Source: Mastigias papua (taxonomy: Eukaryota; Cnidaria; Scyphozoa; Rhizostomeae; Mastigiidae). Taken from it: a stretch of DNA of 64,000 bases. The DNA lies in the NCBI GenBank assembly GCA_964019165.1, contig CAXHSL010000167.1, positions 1 through 64,000 on the forward strand. The letters are read 5' to 3'. The notes under the pieces are model-generated. The model did no database searches and was not told where the DNA came from. It worked only from the letters and a program-made list of their open reading frames with translations. Numbering within the stretch: position 1 is the stretch's first letter; the number at the start of each line of letters is the position of its first letter. A program made the translations under genes and the position numbers. Shown here in pieces: positions 21,238-34,684 of this stretch.

Positions 21238-23928
21238 TTGGGAAAGGTTGTACGACTGTCTCGTATAGGTTCGAATATAAAATTCAGACAATGCCTGCCA
21301 AAAGTCTTGGAACACTTGCTATGATTTACGCTATAGATGAGCTATAGCATCCCCTCCCCCGTTAAACAATGTTGTATGAAGCAAATATGGGCAACTCGAA
21401 GGCCAAAAGTGATGCGTGTTTTTAAAGCTACTGGTCTCCGCTATCCAATCAACATTGTTTCAGGGGGGGAGGGGGTCTACATTTTAAGTGGTGTCAAGGA
21501 GAAGCGGCAGGAGTCGGAAATCGATACAATTGTGTGGGTGTTCCAACTACTTTTGGCAGGCATTGTCTGAATCTCATATTTAAGGAGGACAGGTAGAGTT
21601 GCAACGATGGATCATACTAATAGGTTTTCGAGGGTGCTGATTTCATTTTTAGCGGAATCAGAGCCATATCTCAACCGGATCATTAGCTTTCGTGCTAATT
21701 TGATATCTTTATATGCAGTTTATTGACGAAAATTCAGCAAAATGTCTAGAAATTTCAACTATAGTACAAATGCTGTCCAAAATAATTGAAATGCACTGCG
21801 ATCACCTCCTCTTCATATTATTAGCATATATCGGACATATGGGTAGAATTCTTAGATAAACAGCAGAGAAAATAAATAAACAAGTTATACGTTTTTGTGT
21901 CATTGGGGTATCTAAAAGTGTATACCTTGCAGTACATTACTAGTACAAGTGAGGTAACTGTAACTGATAATAAGTAAACCTTATTTTTTATATATCATTA
22001 AAATTATGTAGGAAGTTTCGAGCCTGCAACTTTTGCGCTCAAAGAATTGCCTTTTAAATAACAACCTGAGCTACATCAACTGGAAGCGAAATCTGTCCTC
22101 TCATGAGATGGGGGATAAAAGCTGAGCCGTTACAAAGCTGAATATTTATATTTTACCGCATTTCCATATTGTACCAGTTAAGAAAACATTAATAATAAGC
22201 GTAGAAGACTATTTCAGACTCTCATGACACTGCAATGTCCTTATAACTATGCAGGAATAGTGTGAACAAAGCTGATTTAATTGCCTACAGTAACGCTGGC
22301 ACTGAGGTAGTAGGCAGAAACAAGTTCTCCCCTGCAATATTCCAATCCTTTCAGTCTGTTACAGCATCAGGAGTTATATTCAATCAGTCCAGTGTATGAA
22401 GCAGCATAAAACTGACAGTTGCCACTTTTATATGCCGTGCTATTAGAGAGGACACAAAGATACTTCCATCTTACCCCACCAAACGGCCGAATATCGCTCC
22501 GTAATAAACGATCGGGAAATAGAAATCATTAGAAATCATCACTGTTCCTGGAAAACTTTCCGATTTCAAGCACGATGTTGATATTCAAAGCCAGAAAGCA
22601 GCTATATCCTGTGAATATTGTTGCGCAACATTACTACTACAATAACTATGTCATCAACTCCACAGACACGTAATTGTCCTTCGCAGTTTGCACGCTTCGC
22701 ATGACTTCATCTTTGTACACAATGGCTACGAGCAACGGTCTACAACGGTCTACACTTTCTATAACTCCCACTGTCCCTTCCAGTGAGAAGTATTACCCCA
22801 AAAATGGTTCCCAAACGTTGTGCTTTATGTGCTAGTATGTGCATGTTATGTATTCTCTGCCGAATAATGAGCATTTTCAGCAAAATTAGCAAATATCTCA
22901 ACGGTCTACACTTTTTTGAAAATAAATTTGACCTAGTATTAAACTATTTCACAAAAAGTGTAGACCGTTGACGTTTTCATCTTTTCCTCGGCAATGGTGC
23001 AATAACTGTACGCAATCTATTGCAGGTGAAATACTCGTTAGAAAAGCTATCTTGTGCATAGTTCTCAATGTCGAAATCTCTACCATAAGATTTATTTTCA
23101 TTTTCCAAAGTTTGTAGACCGTTGTGTAGACCGTTGAGATTGTCGGCCATGACGTCAGTCATTATGCAAGTCAGCAGCCTCGATACTAAGAAGAGGGTTT
23201 CTATACCTGTAACATTCATGGATCGGGCTCCTTCTAGAATAGGCACATTCACACAAGGAAAAGCAGAGGAACGCACCCCCTTCATTATATATATATATAT
23301 ATATATATCGTGTATATGAACATATAGATATTAATATAGGTATCAACATATATATAAAATATATATATATTTATTCATATATATTTATATATATTTGTAT
23401 AAATGTATATTTATATATAAAGGTATTTGCCTATATTTCTGTATATTTATTTATACTTATATTTTTATATGTATATTTATCTATATATGGCTATACTTTA
23501 AATCCCCATGGCAGATCTAGCTGATCAGCTTGAGTTAAAAATCAAATAAAATAGAAAACAGATGCAATACGCCAGTCAATACTTGATTGAAGGCCTAAAG
23601 CTTACCTATTGCTTAGACAATGGTGCATTGTTGCTACTGTAAGATCAATTATAGGTAAACGACTCCGCAACTCTATTATCGAAATACACAAAGAAAAGGT
23701 GTAATCAAGTCGATATCTTCTTTTCATATGCAGGTAGAGAGGTTAACTATTTGTTTCATTTGTGAATTTACTTCCTTCATTTACAATTCATTAGCAAAGA
23801 AACATGACATCATAATCATCATTGAATTTAGGGGATTTGTCAAGCCCCCTGCCAGTATCTCGGTAAGGTGTTACCTAATTGAGATTTCGTCAGCGGAAAT
23901 GAAATCAGCGCCCTCAATTACCCCATGT
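21238..23928 (+). repeat. Unit 9 (type A, 2691 bp)
   Basis: Matches unit 1 except that the TA tract is one repeat longer (23 nt, 23286-23308). The palindrome 1 centre is intact again, so the unit 8 deletion has not spread to this neighbour. Confidence 0.97.
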
Positions 23929-26617
23929 TTGGGAAAGGTTGTACGACTGTCTCGTATAGGTTCGAATATAAAATTCAGACAATGCCTGCCAAAAGTCTTG
24001 GAACACTTGCTATGATTTACGCTATAGATGAGCTATAGCATCCCCTCCCCCGTTAAACAATGTTGTATGAAGCAAATATGGGCAACTCGAAGGCCAAAAG
24101 TGATGCGTGTTTTTAAAGCTACTGGTCTCCGCTATCCAATCAACATTGTTTCAGGGGGGGAGGGGGTCTACATTTTAAGTGGTGTCAAGGAGAAGCGGCA
24201 GGAGTCGGAAATCGATACAATTGTGTGGGTGTTCCAACTACTTTTGGCAGGCATTGTCTGAATCTCATATTTAAGGAGGACAGGTAGAGTTGCAACGATG
24301 GATCATACTAATAGGTTTTCGAGGGTGCTGATTTCATTTTTAGCGGAATCAGAGCCATATCTCAACCGGATCATTAGCTTTCGTGCTAATTTGATATCTT
24401 TATATGCAGTTTATTGACGAAAATTCAGCAAAATGTCTAGAAATTTCAACTATAGTACAAATGCTGTCCAAAATAATTGAAATGCACTGCGATCACCTCC
24501 TCTTCATATTATTAGCATATATCGGACATATGGGTAGAATTCTTAGATAAACAGCAGAGAAAATAAATAAACAAGTTATACGTTTTTGTGTCATTGGGGT
24601 ATCTAAAAGTGTATACCTTGCAGTACATTACTAGTACAAGTGAGGTAACTGTAACTGATAATAAGTAAACCTTATTTTTTATATATCATTAAAATTATGT
24701 AGGAAGTTTCGAGCCTGCAACTTTTGCGCTCAAAGAATTGCCTTTTAAATAACAACCTGAGCTACATCAACTGGAAGCGAAATCTGTCCTCTCATGAGAT
24801 GGGGGATAAAAGCTGAGCCGTTACAAAGCTGAATATTTATATTTTACCGCATTTCCATATTGTACCAGTTAAGAAAACATTAATAATAAGCGTAGAAGAC
24901 TATTTCAGACTCTCATGACACTGCAATGTCCTTATAACTATGCAGGAATAGTGTGAACAAAGCTGATTTAATTGCCTACAGTAACGCTGGCACTGAGGTA
25001 GTAGGCAGAAACAAGTTCTCCCCTGCAATATTCCAATCCTTTCAGTCTGTTACAGCATCAGGAGTTATATTCAATCAGTCCAGTGTATGAAGCAGCATAA
25101 AACTGACAGTTGCCACTTTTATATGCCGTGCTATTAGAGAGGACACAAAGATACTTCCATCTTACCCCACCAAACGGCCGAATATCGCTCCGTAATAAAC
25201 GATCGGGAAATAGAAATCATTAGAAATCATCACTGTTCCTGGAAAACTTTCCGATTTCAAGCACGATGTTGATATTCAAAGCCAGAAAGCAGCTATATCC
25301 TGTGAATATTGTTGCGCAACATTACTACTACAATAACTATGTCATCAACTCCACAGACACGTAATTGTCCTTCGCAGTTTGCACGCTTCGCATGACTTCA
25401 TCTTTGTACACAATGGCTACGAGCAACGGTCTACAACGGTCTACACTTTCTATAACTCCCACTGTCCCTTCCAGTGAGAAGTATTACCCCAAAAATGGTT
25501 CCCAAACGTTGTGCTTTATGTGCTAGTATGTGCATGTTATGTATTCTCTGCCGAATAATGAGCATTTTCAGCAAAATTAGCAAATATCTCAACGGTCTAC
25601 ACTTTTTTGAAAATAAATTTGACCTAGTATTAAACTATTTCACAAAAAGTGTAGACCGTTGACGTTTTCATCTTTTCCTCGGCAATGGTGCAATAACTGT
25701 ACGCAATCTATTGCAGGTGAAATACTCGTTAGAAAAGCTATCTTGTGCATAGTTCTCAATGTCGAAATCTCTACCATAAGATTTATTTTCATTTTCCAAA
25801 GTTTGTAGACCGTTGTGTAGACCGTTGAGATTGTCGGCCATGACGTCAGTCATTATGCAAGTCAGCAGCCTCGATACTAAGAAGAGGGTTTCTATACCTG
25901 TAACATTCATGGATCGGGCTCCTTCTAGAATAGGCACATTCACACAAGGAAAAGCAGAGGAACGCACCCCCTTCATTATATATATATATATATATATCGT
26001 GTATATGAACATATAGATATTAATATAGGTATCAACATATATATAAAATATATATATATTTATTCATATATATTTATATATATTTGTATAAATGTATATT
26101 TATATATAAAGGTATTTGCCTATATTTCTGTATATTTATTTATACTTATATTTTTATATGTATATTTATCTATATATGGCTATACTTTAAATCCCCATGG
26201 CAGATCTAGCTGATCAGCTTGAGTTAAAAATCAAATAAAATAGAAAACAGATGCAATACGCCAGTCAATACTTGATTGAAGGCCTAAAGCTTACCTATTG
26301 CTTAGACAATGGTGCATTGTTGCTACTGTAAGATCAATTATAGGTAAACGACTCCGCAACTCTATTATCGAAATACACAAAGAAAAGGTGTAATCAAGTC
26401 GATATCTTCTTTTCATATGCAGGTAGAGAGGTTAACTATTTGTTTCATTTGTGAATTTACTTCCTTCATTTACAATTCATTAGCAAAGAAACATGACATC
26501 ATAATCATCATTGAATTTAGGGGATTTGTCAAGCCCCCTGCCAGTATCTCGGTAAGGTGTTACCTAATTGAGATTTCGTCAGCGGAAATGAAATCAGCGC
26601 CCTCAATTACCCCATGT
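23929..26617 (+). repeat. Unit 10 (type A, 2689 bp)
   Basis: Appears identical to unit 1. Confidence 0.98.
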
Positions 26618-29306
26618 TTGGGAAAGGTTGTACGACTGTCTCGTATAGGTTCGAATATAAAATTCAGACAATGCCTGCCAAAAGTCTTGGAACACTTGCT
26701 ATGATTTACGCTATAGATGAGCTATAGCATCCCCTCCCCCGTTAAACAATGTTGTATGAAGCAAATATGGGCAACTCGAAGGCCAAAAGTGATGCGTGTT
26801 TTTAAAGCTACTGGTCTCCGCTATCCAATCAACATTGTTTCAGGGGGGGAGGGGGTCTACATTTTAAGTGGTGTCAAGGAGAAGCGGCAGGAGTCGGAAA
26901 TCGATACAATTGTGTGGGTGTTCCAACTACTTTTGGCAGGCATTGTCTGAATCTCATATTTAAGGAGGACAGGTAGAGTTGCAACGATGGATCATACTAA
27001 TAGGTTTTCGAGGGTGCTGATTTCATTTTTAGCGGAATCAGAGCCATATCTCAACCGGATCATTAGCTTTCGTGCTAATTTGATATCTTTATATGCAGTT
27101 TATTGACGAAAATTCAGCAAAATGTCTAGAAATTTCAACTATAGTACAAATGCTGTCCAAAATAATTGAAATGCACTGCGATCACCTCCTCTTCATATTA
27201 TTAGCATATATCGGACATATGGGTAGAATTCTTAGATAAACAGCAGAGAAAATAAATAAACAAGTTATACGTTTTTGTGTCATTGGGGTATCTAAAAGTG
27301 TATACCTTGCAGTACATTACTAGTACAAGTGAGGTAACTGTAACTGATAATAAGTAAACCTTATTTTTTATATATCATTAAAATTATGTAGGAAGTTTCG
27401 AGCCTGCAACTTTTGCGCTCAAAGAATTGCCTTTTAAATAACAACCTGAGCTACATCAACTGGAAGCGAAATCTGTCCTCTCATGAGATGGGGGATAAAA
27501 GCTGAGCCGTTACAAAGCTGAATATTTATATTTTACCGCATTTCCATATTGTACCAGTTAAGAAAACATTAATAATAAGCGTAGAAGACTATTTCAGACT
27601 CTCATGACACTGCAATGTCCTTATAACTATGCAGGAATAGTGTGAACAAAGCTGATTTAATTGCCTACAGTAACGCTGGCACTGAGGTAGTAGGCAGAAA
27701 CAAGTTCTCCCCTGCAATATTCCAATCCTTTCAGTCTGTTACAGCATCAGGAGTTATATTCAATCAGTCCAGTGTATGAAGCAGCATAAAACTGACAGTT
27801 GCCACTTTTATATGCCGTGCTATTAGAGAGGACACAAAGATACTTCCATCTTACCCCACCAAACGGCCGAATATCGCTCCGTAATAAACGATCGGGAAAT
27901 AGAAATCATTAGAAATCATCACTGTTCCTGGAAAACTTTCCGATTTCAAGCACGATGTTGATATTCAAAGCCAGAAAGCAGCTATATCCTGTGAATATTG
28001 TTGCGCAACATTACTACTACAATAACTATGTCATCAACTCCACAGACACGTAATTGTCCTTCGCAGTTTGCACGCTTCGCATGACTTCATCTTTGTACAC
28101 AATGGCTACGAGCAACGGTCTACAACGGTCTACACTTTCTATAACTCCCACTGTCCCTTCCAGTGAGAAGTATTACCCCAAAAATGGTTCCCAAACGTTG
28201 TGCTTTATGTGCTAGTATGTGCATGTTATGTATTCTCTGCCGAATAATGAGCATTTTCAGCAAAATTAGCAAATATCTCAACGGTCTACACTTTTTTGAA
28301 AATAAATTTGACCTAGTATTAAACTATTTCACAAAAAGTGTAGACCGTTGACGTTTTCATCTTTTCCTCGGCAATGGTGCAATAACTGTACGCAATCTAT
28401 TGCAGGTGAAATACTCGTTAGAAAAGCTATCTTGTGCATAGTTCTCAATGTCGAAATCTCTACCATAAGATTTATTTTCATTTTCCAAAGTTTGTAGACC
28501 GTTGTGTAGACCGTTGAGATTGTCGGCCATGACGTCAGTCATTATGCAAGTCAGCAGCCTCGATACTAAGAAGAGGGTTTCTATACCTGTAACATTCATG
28601 GATCGGGCTCCTTCTAGAATAGGCACATTCACACAAGGAAAAGCAGAGGAACGCACCCCCTTCATTATATATATATATATATATATCGTGTATATGAACA
28701 TATAGATATTAATATAGGTATCAACATATATATAAAATATATATATATTTATTCATATATATTTATATATATTTGTATAAATGTATATTTATATATAAAG
28801 GTATTTGCCTATATTTCTGTATATTTATTTATACTTATATTTTTATATGTATATTTATCTATATATGGCTATACTTTAAATCCCCATGGCAGATCTAGCT
28901 GATCAGCTTGAGTTAAAAATCAAATAAAATAGAAAACAGATGCAATACGCCAGTCAATACTTGATTGAAGGCCTAAAGCTTACCTATTGCTTAGACAATG
29001 GTGCATTGTTGCTACTGTAAGATCAATTATAGGTAAACGACTCCGCAACTCTATTATCGAAATACACAAAGAAAAGGTGTAATCAAGTCGATATCTTCTT
29101 TTCATATGCAGGTAGAGAGGTTAACTATTTGTTTCATTTGTGAATTTACTTCCTTCATTTACAATTCATTAGCAAAGAAACATGACATCATAATCATCAT
29201 TGAATTTAGGGGATTTGTCAAGCCCCCTGCCAGTATCTCGGTAAGGTGTTACCTAATTGAGATTTCGTCAGCGGAAATGAAATCAGCGCCCTCAATTACC
29301 CCATGT
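26618..29306 (+). repeat. Unit 11 (type A, 2689 bp)
   Basis: Appears identical to unit 1. Confidence 0.98.
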
Positions 29307-31995
29307 TTGGGAAAGGTTGTACGACTGTCTCGTATAGGTTCGAATATAAAATTCAGACAATGCCTGCCAAAAGTCTTGGAACACTTGCTATGATTTACGC
29401 TATAGATGAGCTATAGCATCCCCTCCCCCGTTAAACAATGTTGTATGAAGCAAATATGGGCAACTCGAAGGCCAAAAGTGATGCGTGTTTTTAAAGCTAC
29501 TGGTCTCCGCTATCCAATCAACATTGTTTCAGGGGGGGAGGGGGTCTACATTTTAAGTGGTGTCAAGGAGAAGCGGCAGGAGTCGGAAATCGATACAATT
29601 GTGTGGGTGTTCCAACTACTTTTGGCAGGCATTGTCTGAATCTCATATTTAAGGAGGACAGGTAGAGTTGCAACGATGGATCATACTAATAGGTTTTCGA
29701 GGGTGCTGATTTCATTTTTAGCGGAATCAGAGCCATATCTCAACCGGATCATTAGCTTTCGTGCTAATTTGATATCTTTATATGCAGTTTATTGACGAAA
29801 ATTCAGCAAAATGTCTAGAAATTTCAACTATAGTACAAATGCTGTCCAAAATAATTGAAATGCACTGCGATCACCTCCTCTTCATATTATTAGCATATAT
29901 CGGACATATGGGTAGAATTCTTAGATAAACAGCAGAGAAAATAAATAAACAAGTTATACGTTTTTGTGTCATTGGGGTATCTAAAAGTGTATACCTTGCA
30001 GTACATTACTAGTACAAGTGAGGTAACTGTAACTGATAATAAGTAAACCTTATTTTTTATATATCATTAAAATTATGTAGGAAGTTTCGAGCCTGCAACT
30101 TTTGCGCTCAAAGAATTGCCTTTTAAATAACAACCTGAGCTACATCAACTGGAAGCGAAATCTGTCCTCTCATGAGATGGGGGATAAAAGCTGAGCCGTT
30201 ACAAAGCTGAATATTTATATTTTACCGCATTTCCATATTGTACCAGTTAAGAAAACATTAATAATAAGCGTAGAAGACTATTTCAGACTCTCATGACACT
30301 GCAATGTCCTTATAACTATGCAGGAATAGTGTGAACAAAGCTGATTTAATTGCCTACAGTAACGCTGGCACTGAGGTAGTAGGCAGAAACAAGTTCTCCC
30401 CTGCAATATTCCAATCCTTTCAGTCTGTTACAGCATCAGGAGTTATATTCAATCAGTCCAGTGTATGAAGCAGCATAAAACTGACAGTTGCCACTTTTAT
30501 ATGCCGTGCTATTAGAGAGGACACAAAGATACTTCCATCTTACCCCACCAAACGGCCGAATATCGCTCCGTAATAAACGATCGGGAAATAGAAATCATTA
30601 GAAATCATCACTGTTCCTGGAAAACTTTCCGATTTCAAGCACGATGTTGATATTCAAAGCCAGAAAGCAGCTATATCCTGTGAATATTGTTGCGCAACAT
30701 TACTACTACAATAACTATGTCATCAACTCCACAGACACGTAATTGTCCTTCGCAGTTTGCACGCTTCGCATGACTTCATCTTTGTACACAATGGCTACGA
30801 GCAACGGTCTACAACGGTCTACACTTTCTATAACTCCCACTGTCCCTTCCAGTGAGAAGTATTACCCCAAAAATGGTTCCCAAACGTTGTGCTTTATGTG
30901 CTAGTATGTGCATGTTATGTATTCTCTGCCGAATAATGAGCATTTTCAGCAAAATTAGCAAATATCTCAACGGTCTACACTTTTTTGAAAATAAATTTGA
31001 CCTAGTATTAAACTATTTCACAAAAAGTGTAGACCGTTGACGTTTTCATCTTTTCCTCGGCAATGGTGCAATAACTGTACGCAATCTATTGCAGGTGAAA
31101 TACTCGTTAGAAAAGCTATCTTGTGCATAGTTCTCAATGTCGAAATCTCTACCATAAGATTTATTTTCATTTTCCAAAGTTTGTAGACCGTTGTGTAGAC
31201 CGTTGAGATTGTCGGCCATGACGTCAGTCATTATGCAAGTCAGCAGCCTCGATACTAAGAAGAGGGTTTCTATACCTGTAACATTCATGGATCGGGCTCC
31301 TTCTAGAATAGGCACATTCACACAAGGAAAAGCAGAGGAACGCACCCCCTTCATTATATATATATATATATATATCGTGTATATGAACATATAGATATTA
31401 ATATAGGTATCAACATATATATAAAATATATATATATTTATTCATATATATTTATATATATTTGTATAAATGTATATTTATATATAAAGGTATTTGCCTA
31501 TATTTCTGTATATTTATTTATACTTATATTTTTATATGTATATTTATCTATATATGGCTATACTTTAAATCCCCATGGCAGATCTAGCTGATCAGCTTGA
31601 GTTAAAAATCAAATAAAATAGAAAACAGATGCAATACGCCAGTCAATACTTGATTGAAGGCCTAAAGCTTACCTATTGCTTAGACAATGGTGCATTGTTG
31701 CTACTGTAAGATCAATTATAGGTAAACGACTCCGCAACTCTATTATCGAAATACACAAAGAAAAGGTGTAATCAAGTCGATATCTTCTTTTCATATGCAG
31801 GTAGAGAGGTTAACTATTTGTTTCATTTGTGAATTTACTTCCTTCATTTACAATTCATTAGCAAAGAAACATGACATCATAATCATCATTGAATTTAGGG
31901 GATTTGTCAAGCCCCCTGCCAGTATCTCGGTAAGGTGTTACCTAATTGAGATTTCGTCAGCGGAAATGAAATCAGCGCCCTCAATTACCCCATGT
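29307..31995 (+). repeat. Unit 12 (type A, 2689 bp)
   Basis: Appears identical to unit 1. Confidence 0.98.
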
Positions 31996-34684
31996 TTGGG
32001 AAAGGTTGTACGACTGTCTCGTATAGGTTCGAATATAAAATTCAGACAATGCCTGCCAAAAGTCTTGGAACACTTGCTATGATTTACGCTATAGATGAGC
32101 TATAGCATCCCCTCCCCCGTTAAACAATGTTGTATGAAGCAAATATGGGCAACTCGAAGGCCAAAAGTGATGCGTGTTTTTAAAGCTACTGGTCTCCGCT
32201 ATCCAATCAACATTGTTTCAGGGGGGGAGGGGGTCTACATTTTAAGTGGTGTCAAGGAGAAGCGGCAGGAGTCGGAAATCGATACAATTGTGTGGGTGTT
32301 CCAACTACTTTTGGCAGGCATTGTCTGAATCTCATATTTAAGGAGGACAGGTAGAGTTGCAACGATGGATCATACTAATAGGTTTTCGAGGGTGCTGATT
32401 TCATTTTTAGCGGAATCAGAGCCATATCTCAACCGGATCATTAGCTTTCGTGCTAATTTGATATCTTTATATGCAGTTTATTGACGAAAATTCAGCAAAA
32501 TGTCTAGAAATTTCAACTATAGTACAAATGCTGTCCAAAATAATTGAAATGCACTGCGATCACCTCCTCTTCATATTATTAGCATATATCGGACATATGG
32601 GTAGAATTCTTAGATAAACAGCAGAGAAAATAAATAAACAAGTTATACGTTTTTGTGTCATTGGGGTATCTAAAAGTGTATACCTTGCAGTACATTACTA
32701 GTACAAGTGAGGTAACTGTAACTGATAATAAGTAAACCTTATTTTTTATATATCATTAAAATTATGTAGGAAGTTTCGAGCCTGCAACTTTTGCGCTCAA
32801 AGAATTGCCTTTTAAATAACAACCTGAGCTACATCAACTGGAAGCGAAATCTGTCCTCTCATGAGATGGGGGATAAAAGCTGAGCCGTTACAAAGCTGAA
32901 TATTTATATTTTACCGCATTTCCATATTGTACCAGTTAAGAAAACATTAATAATAAGCGTAGAAGACTATTTCAGACTCTCATGACACTGCAATGTCCTT
33001 ATAACTATGCAGGAATAGTGTGAACAAAGCTGATTTAATTGCCTACAGTAACGCTGGCACTGAGGTAGTAGGCAGAAACAAGTTCTCCCCTGCAATATTC
33101 CAATCCTTTCAGTCTGTTACAGCATCAGGAGTTATATTCAATCAGTCCAGTGTATGAAGCAGCATAAAACTGACAGTTGCCACTTTTATATGCCGTGCTA
33201 TTAGAGAGGACACAAAGATACTTCCATCTTACCCCACCAAACGGCCGAATATCGCTCCGTAATAAACGATCGGGAAATAGAAATCATTAGAAATCATCAC
33301 TGTTCCTGGAAAACTTTCCGATTTCAAGCACGATGTTGATATTCAAAGCCAGAAAGCAGCTATATCCTGTGAATATTGTTGCGCAACATTACTACTACAA
33401 TAACTATGTCATCAACTCCACAGACACGTAATTGTCCTTCGCAGTTTGCACGCTTCGCATGACTTCATCTTTGTACACAATGGCTACGAGCAACGGTCTA
33501 CAACGGTCTACACTTTCTATAACTCCCACTGTCCCTTCCAGTGAGAAGTATTACCCCAAAAATGGTTCCCAAACGTTGTGCTTTATGTGCTAGTATGTGC
33601 ATGTTATGTATTCTCTGCCGAATAATGAGCATTTTCAGCAAAATTAGCAAATATCTCAACGGTCTACACTTTTTTGAAAATAAATTTGACCTAGTATTAA
33701 ACTATTTCACAAAAAGTGTAGACCGTTGACGTTTTCATCTTTTCCTCGGCAATGGTGCAATAACTGTACGCAATCTATTGCAGGTGAAATACTCGTTAGA
33801 AAAGCTATCTTGTGCATAGTTCTCAATGTCGAAATCTCTACCATAAGATTTATTTTCATTTTCCAAAGTTTGTAGACCGTTGTGTAGACCGTTGAGATTG
33901 TCGGCCATGACGTCAGTCATTATGCAAGTCAGCAGCCTCGATACTAAGAAGAGGGTTTCTATACCTGTAACATTCATGGATCGGGCTCCTTCTAGAATAG
34001 GCACATTCACACAAGGAAAAGCAGAGGAACGCACCCCCTTCATTATATATATATATATATATATCGTGTATATGAACATATAGATATTAATATAGGTATC
34101 AACATATATATAAAATATATATATATTTATTCATATATATTTATATATATTTGTATAAATGTATATTTATATATAAAGGTATTTGCCTATATTTCTGTAT
34201 ATTTATTTATACTTATATTTTTATATGTATATTTATCTATATATGGCTATACTTTAAATCCCCATGGCAGATCTAGCTGATCAGCTTGAGTTAAAAATCA
34301 AATAAAATAGAAAACAGATGCAATACGCCAGTCAATACTTGATTGAAGGCCTAAAGCTTACCTATTGCTTAGACAATGGTGCATTGTTGCTACTGTAAGA
34401 TCAATTATAGGTAAACGACTCCGCAACTCTATTATCGAAATACACAAAGAAAAGGTGTAATCAAGTCGATATCTTCTTTTCATATGCAGGTAGAGAGGTT
34501 AACTATTTGTTTCATTTGTGAATTTACTTCCTTCATTTACAATTCATTAGCAAAGAAACATGACATCATAATCATCATTGAATTTAGGGGATTTGTCAAG
34601 CCCCCTGCCAGTATCTCGGTAAGGTGTTACCTAATTGAGATTTCGTCAGCGGAAATGAAATCAGCGCCCTCAATTACCCCATGT
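31996..34684 (+). repeat. Unit 13 (type A, 2689 bp)
   Basis: Appears identical to unit 1. Confidence 0.98.
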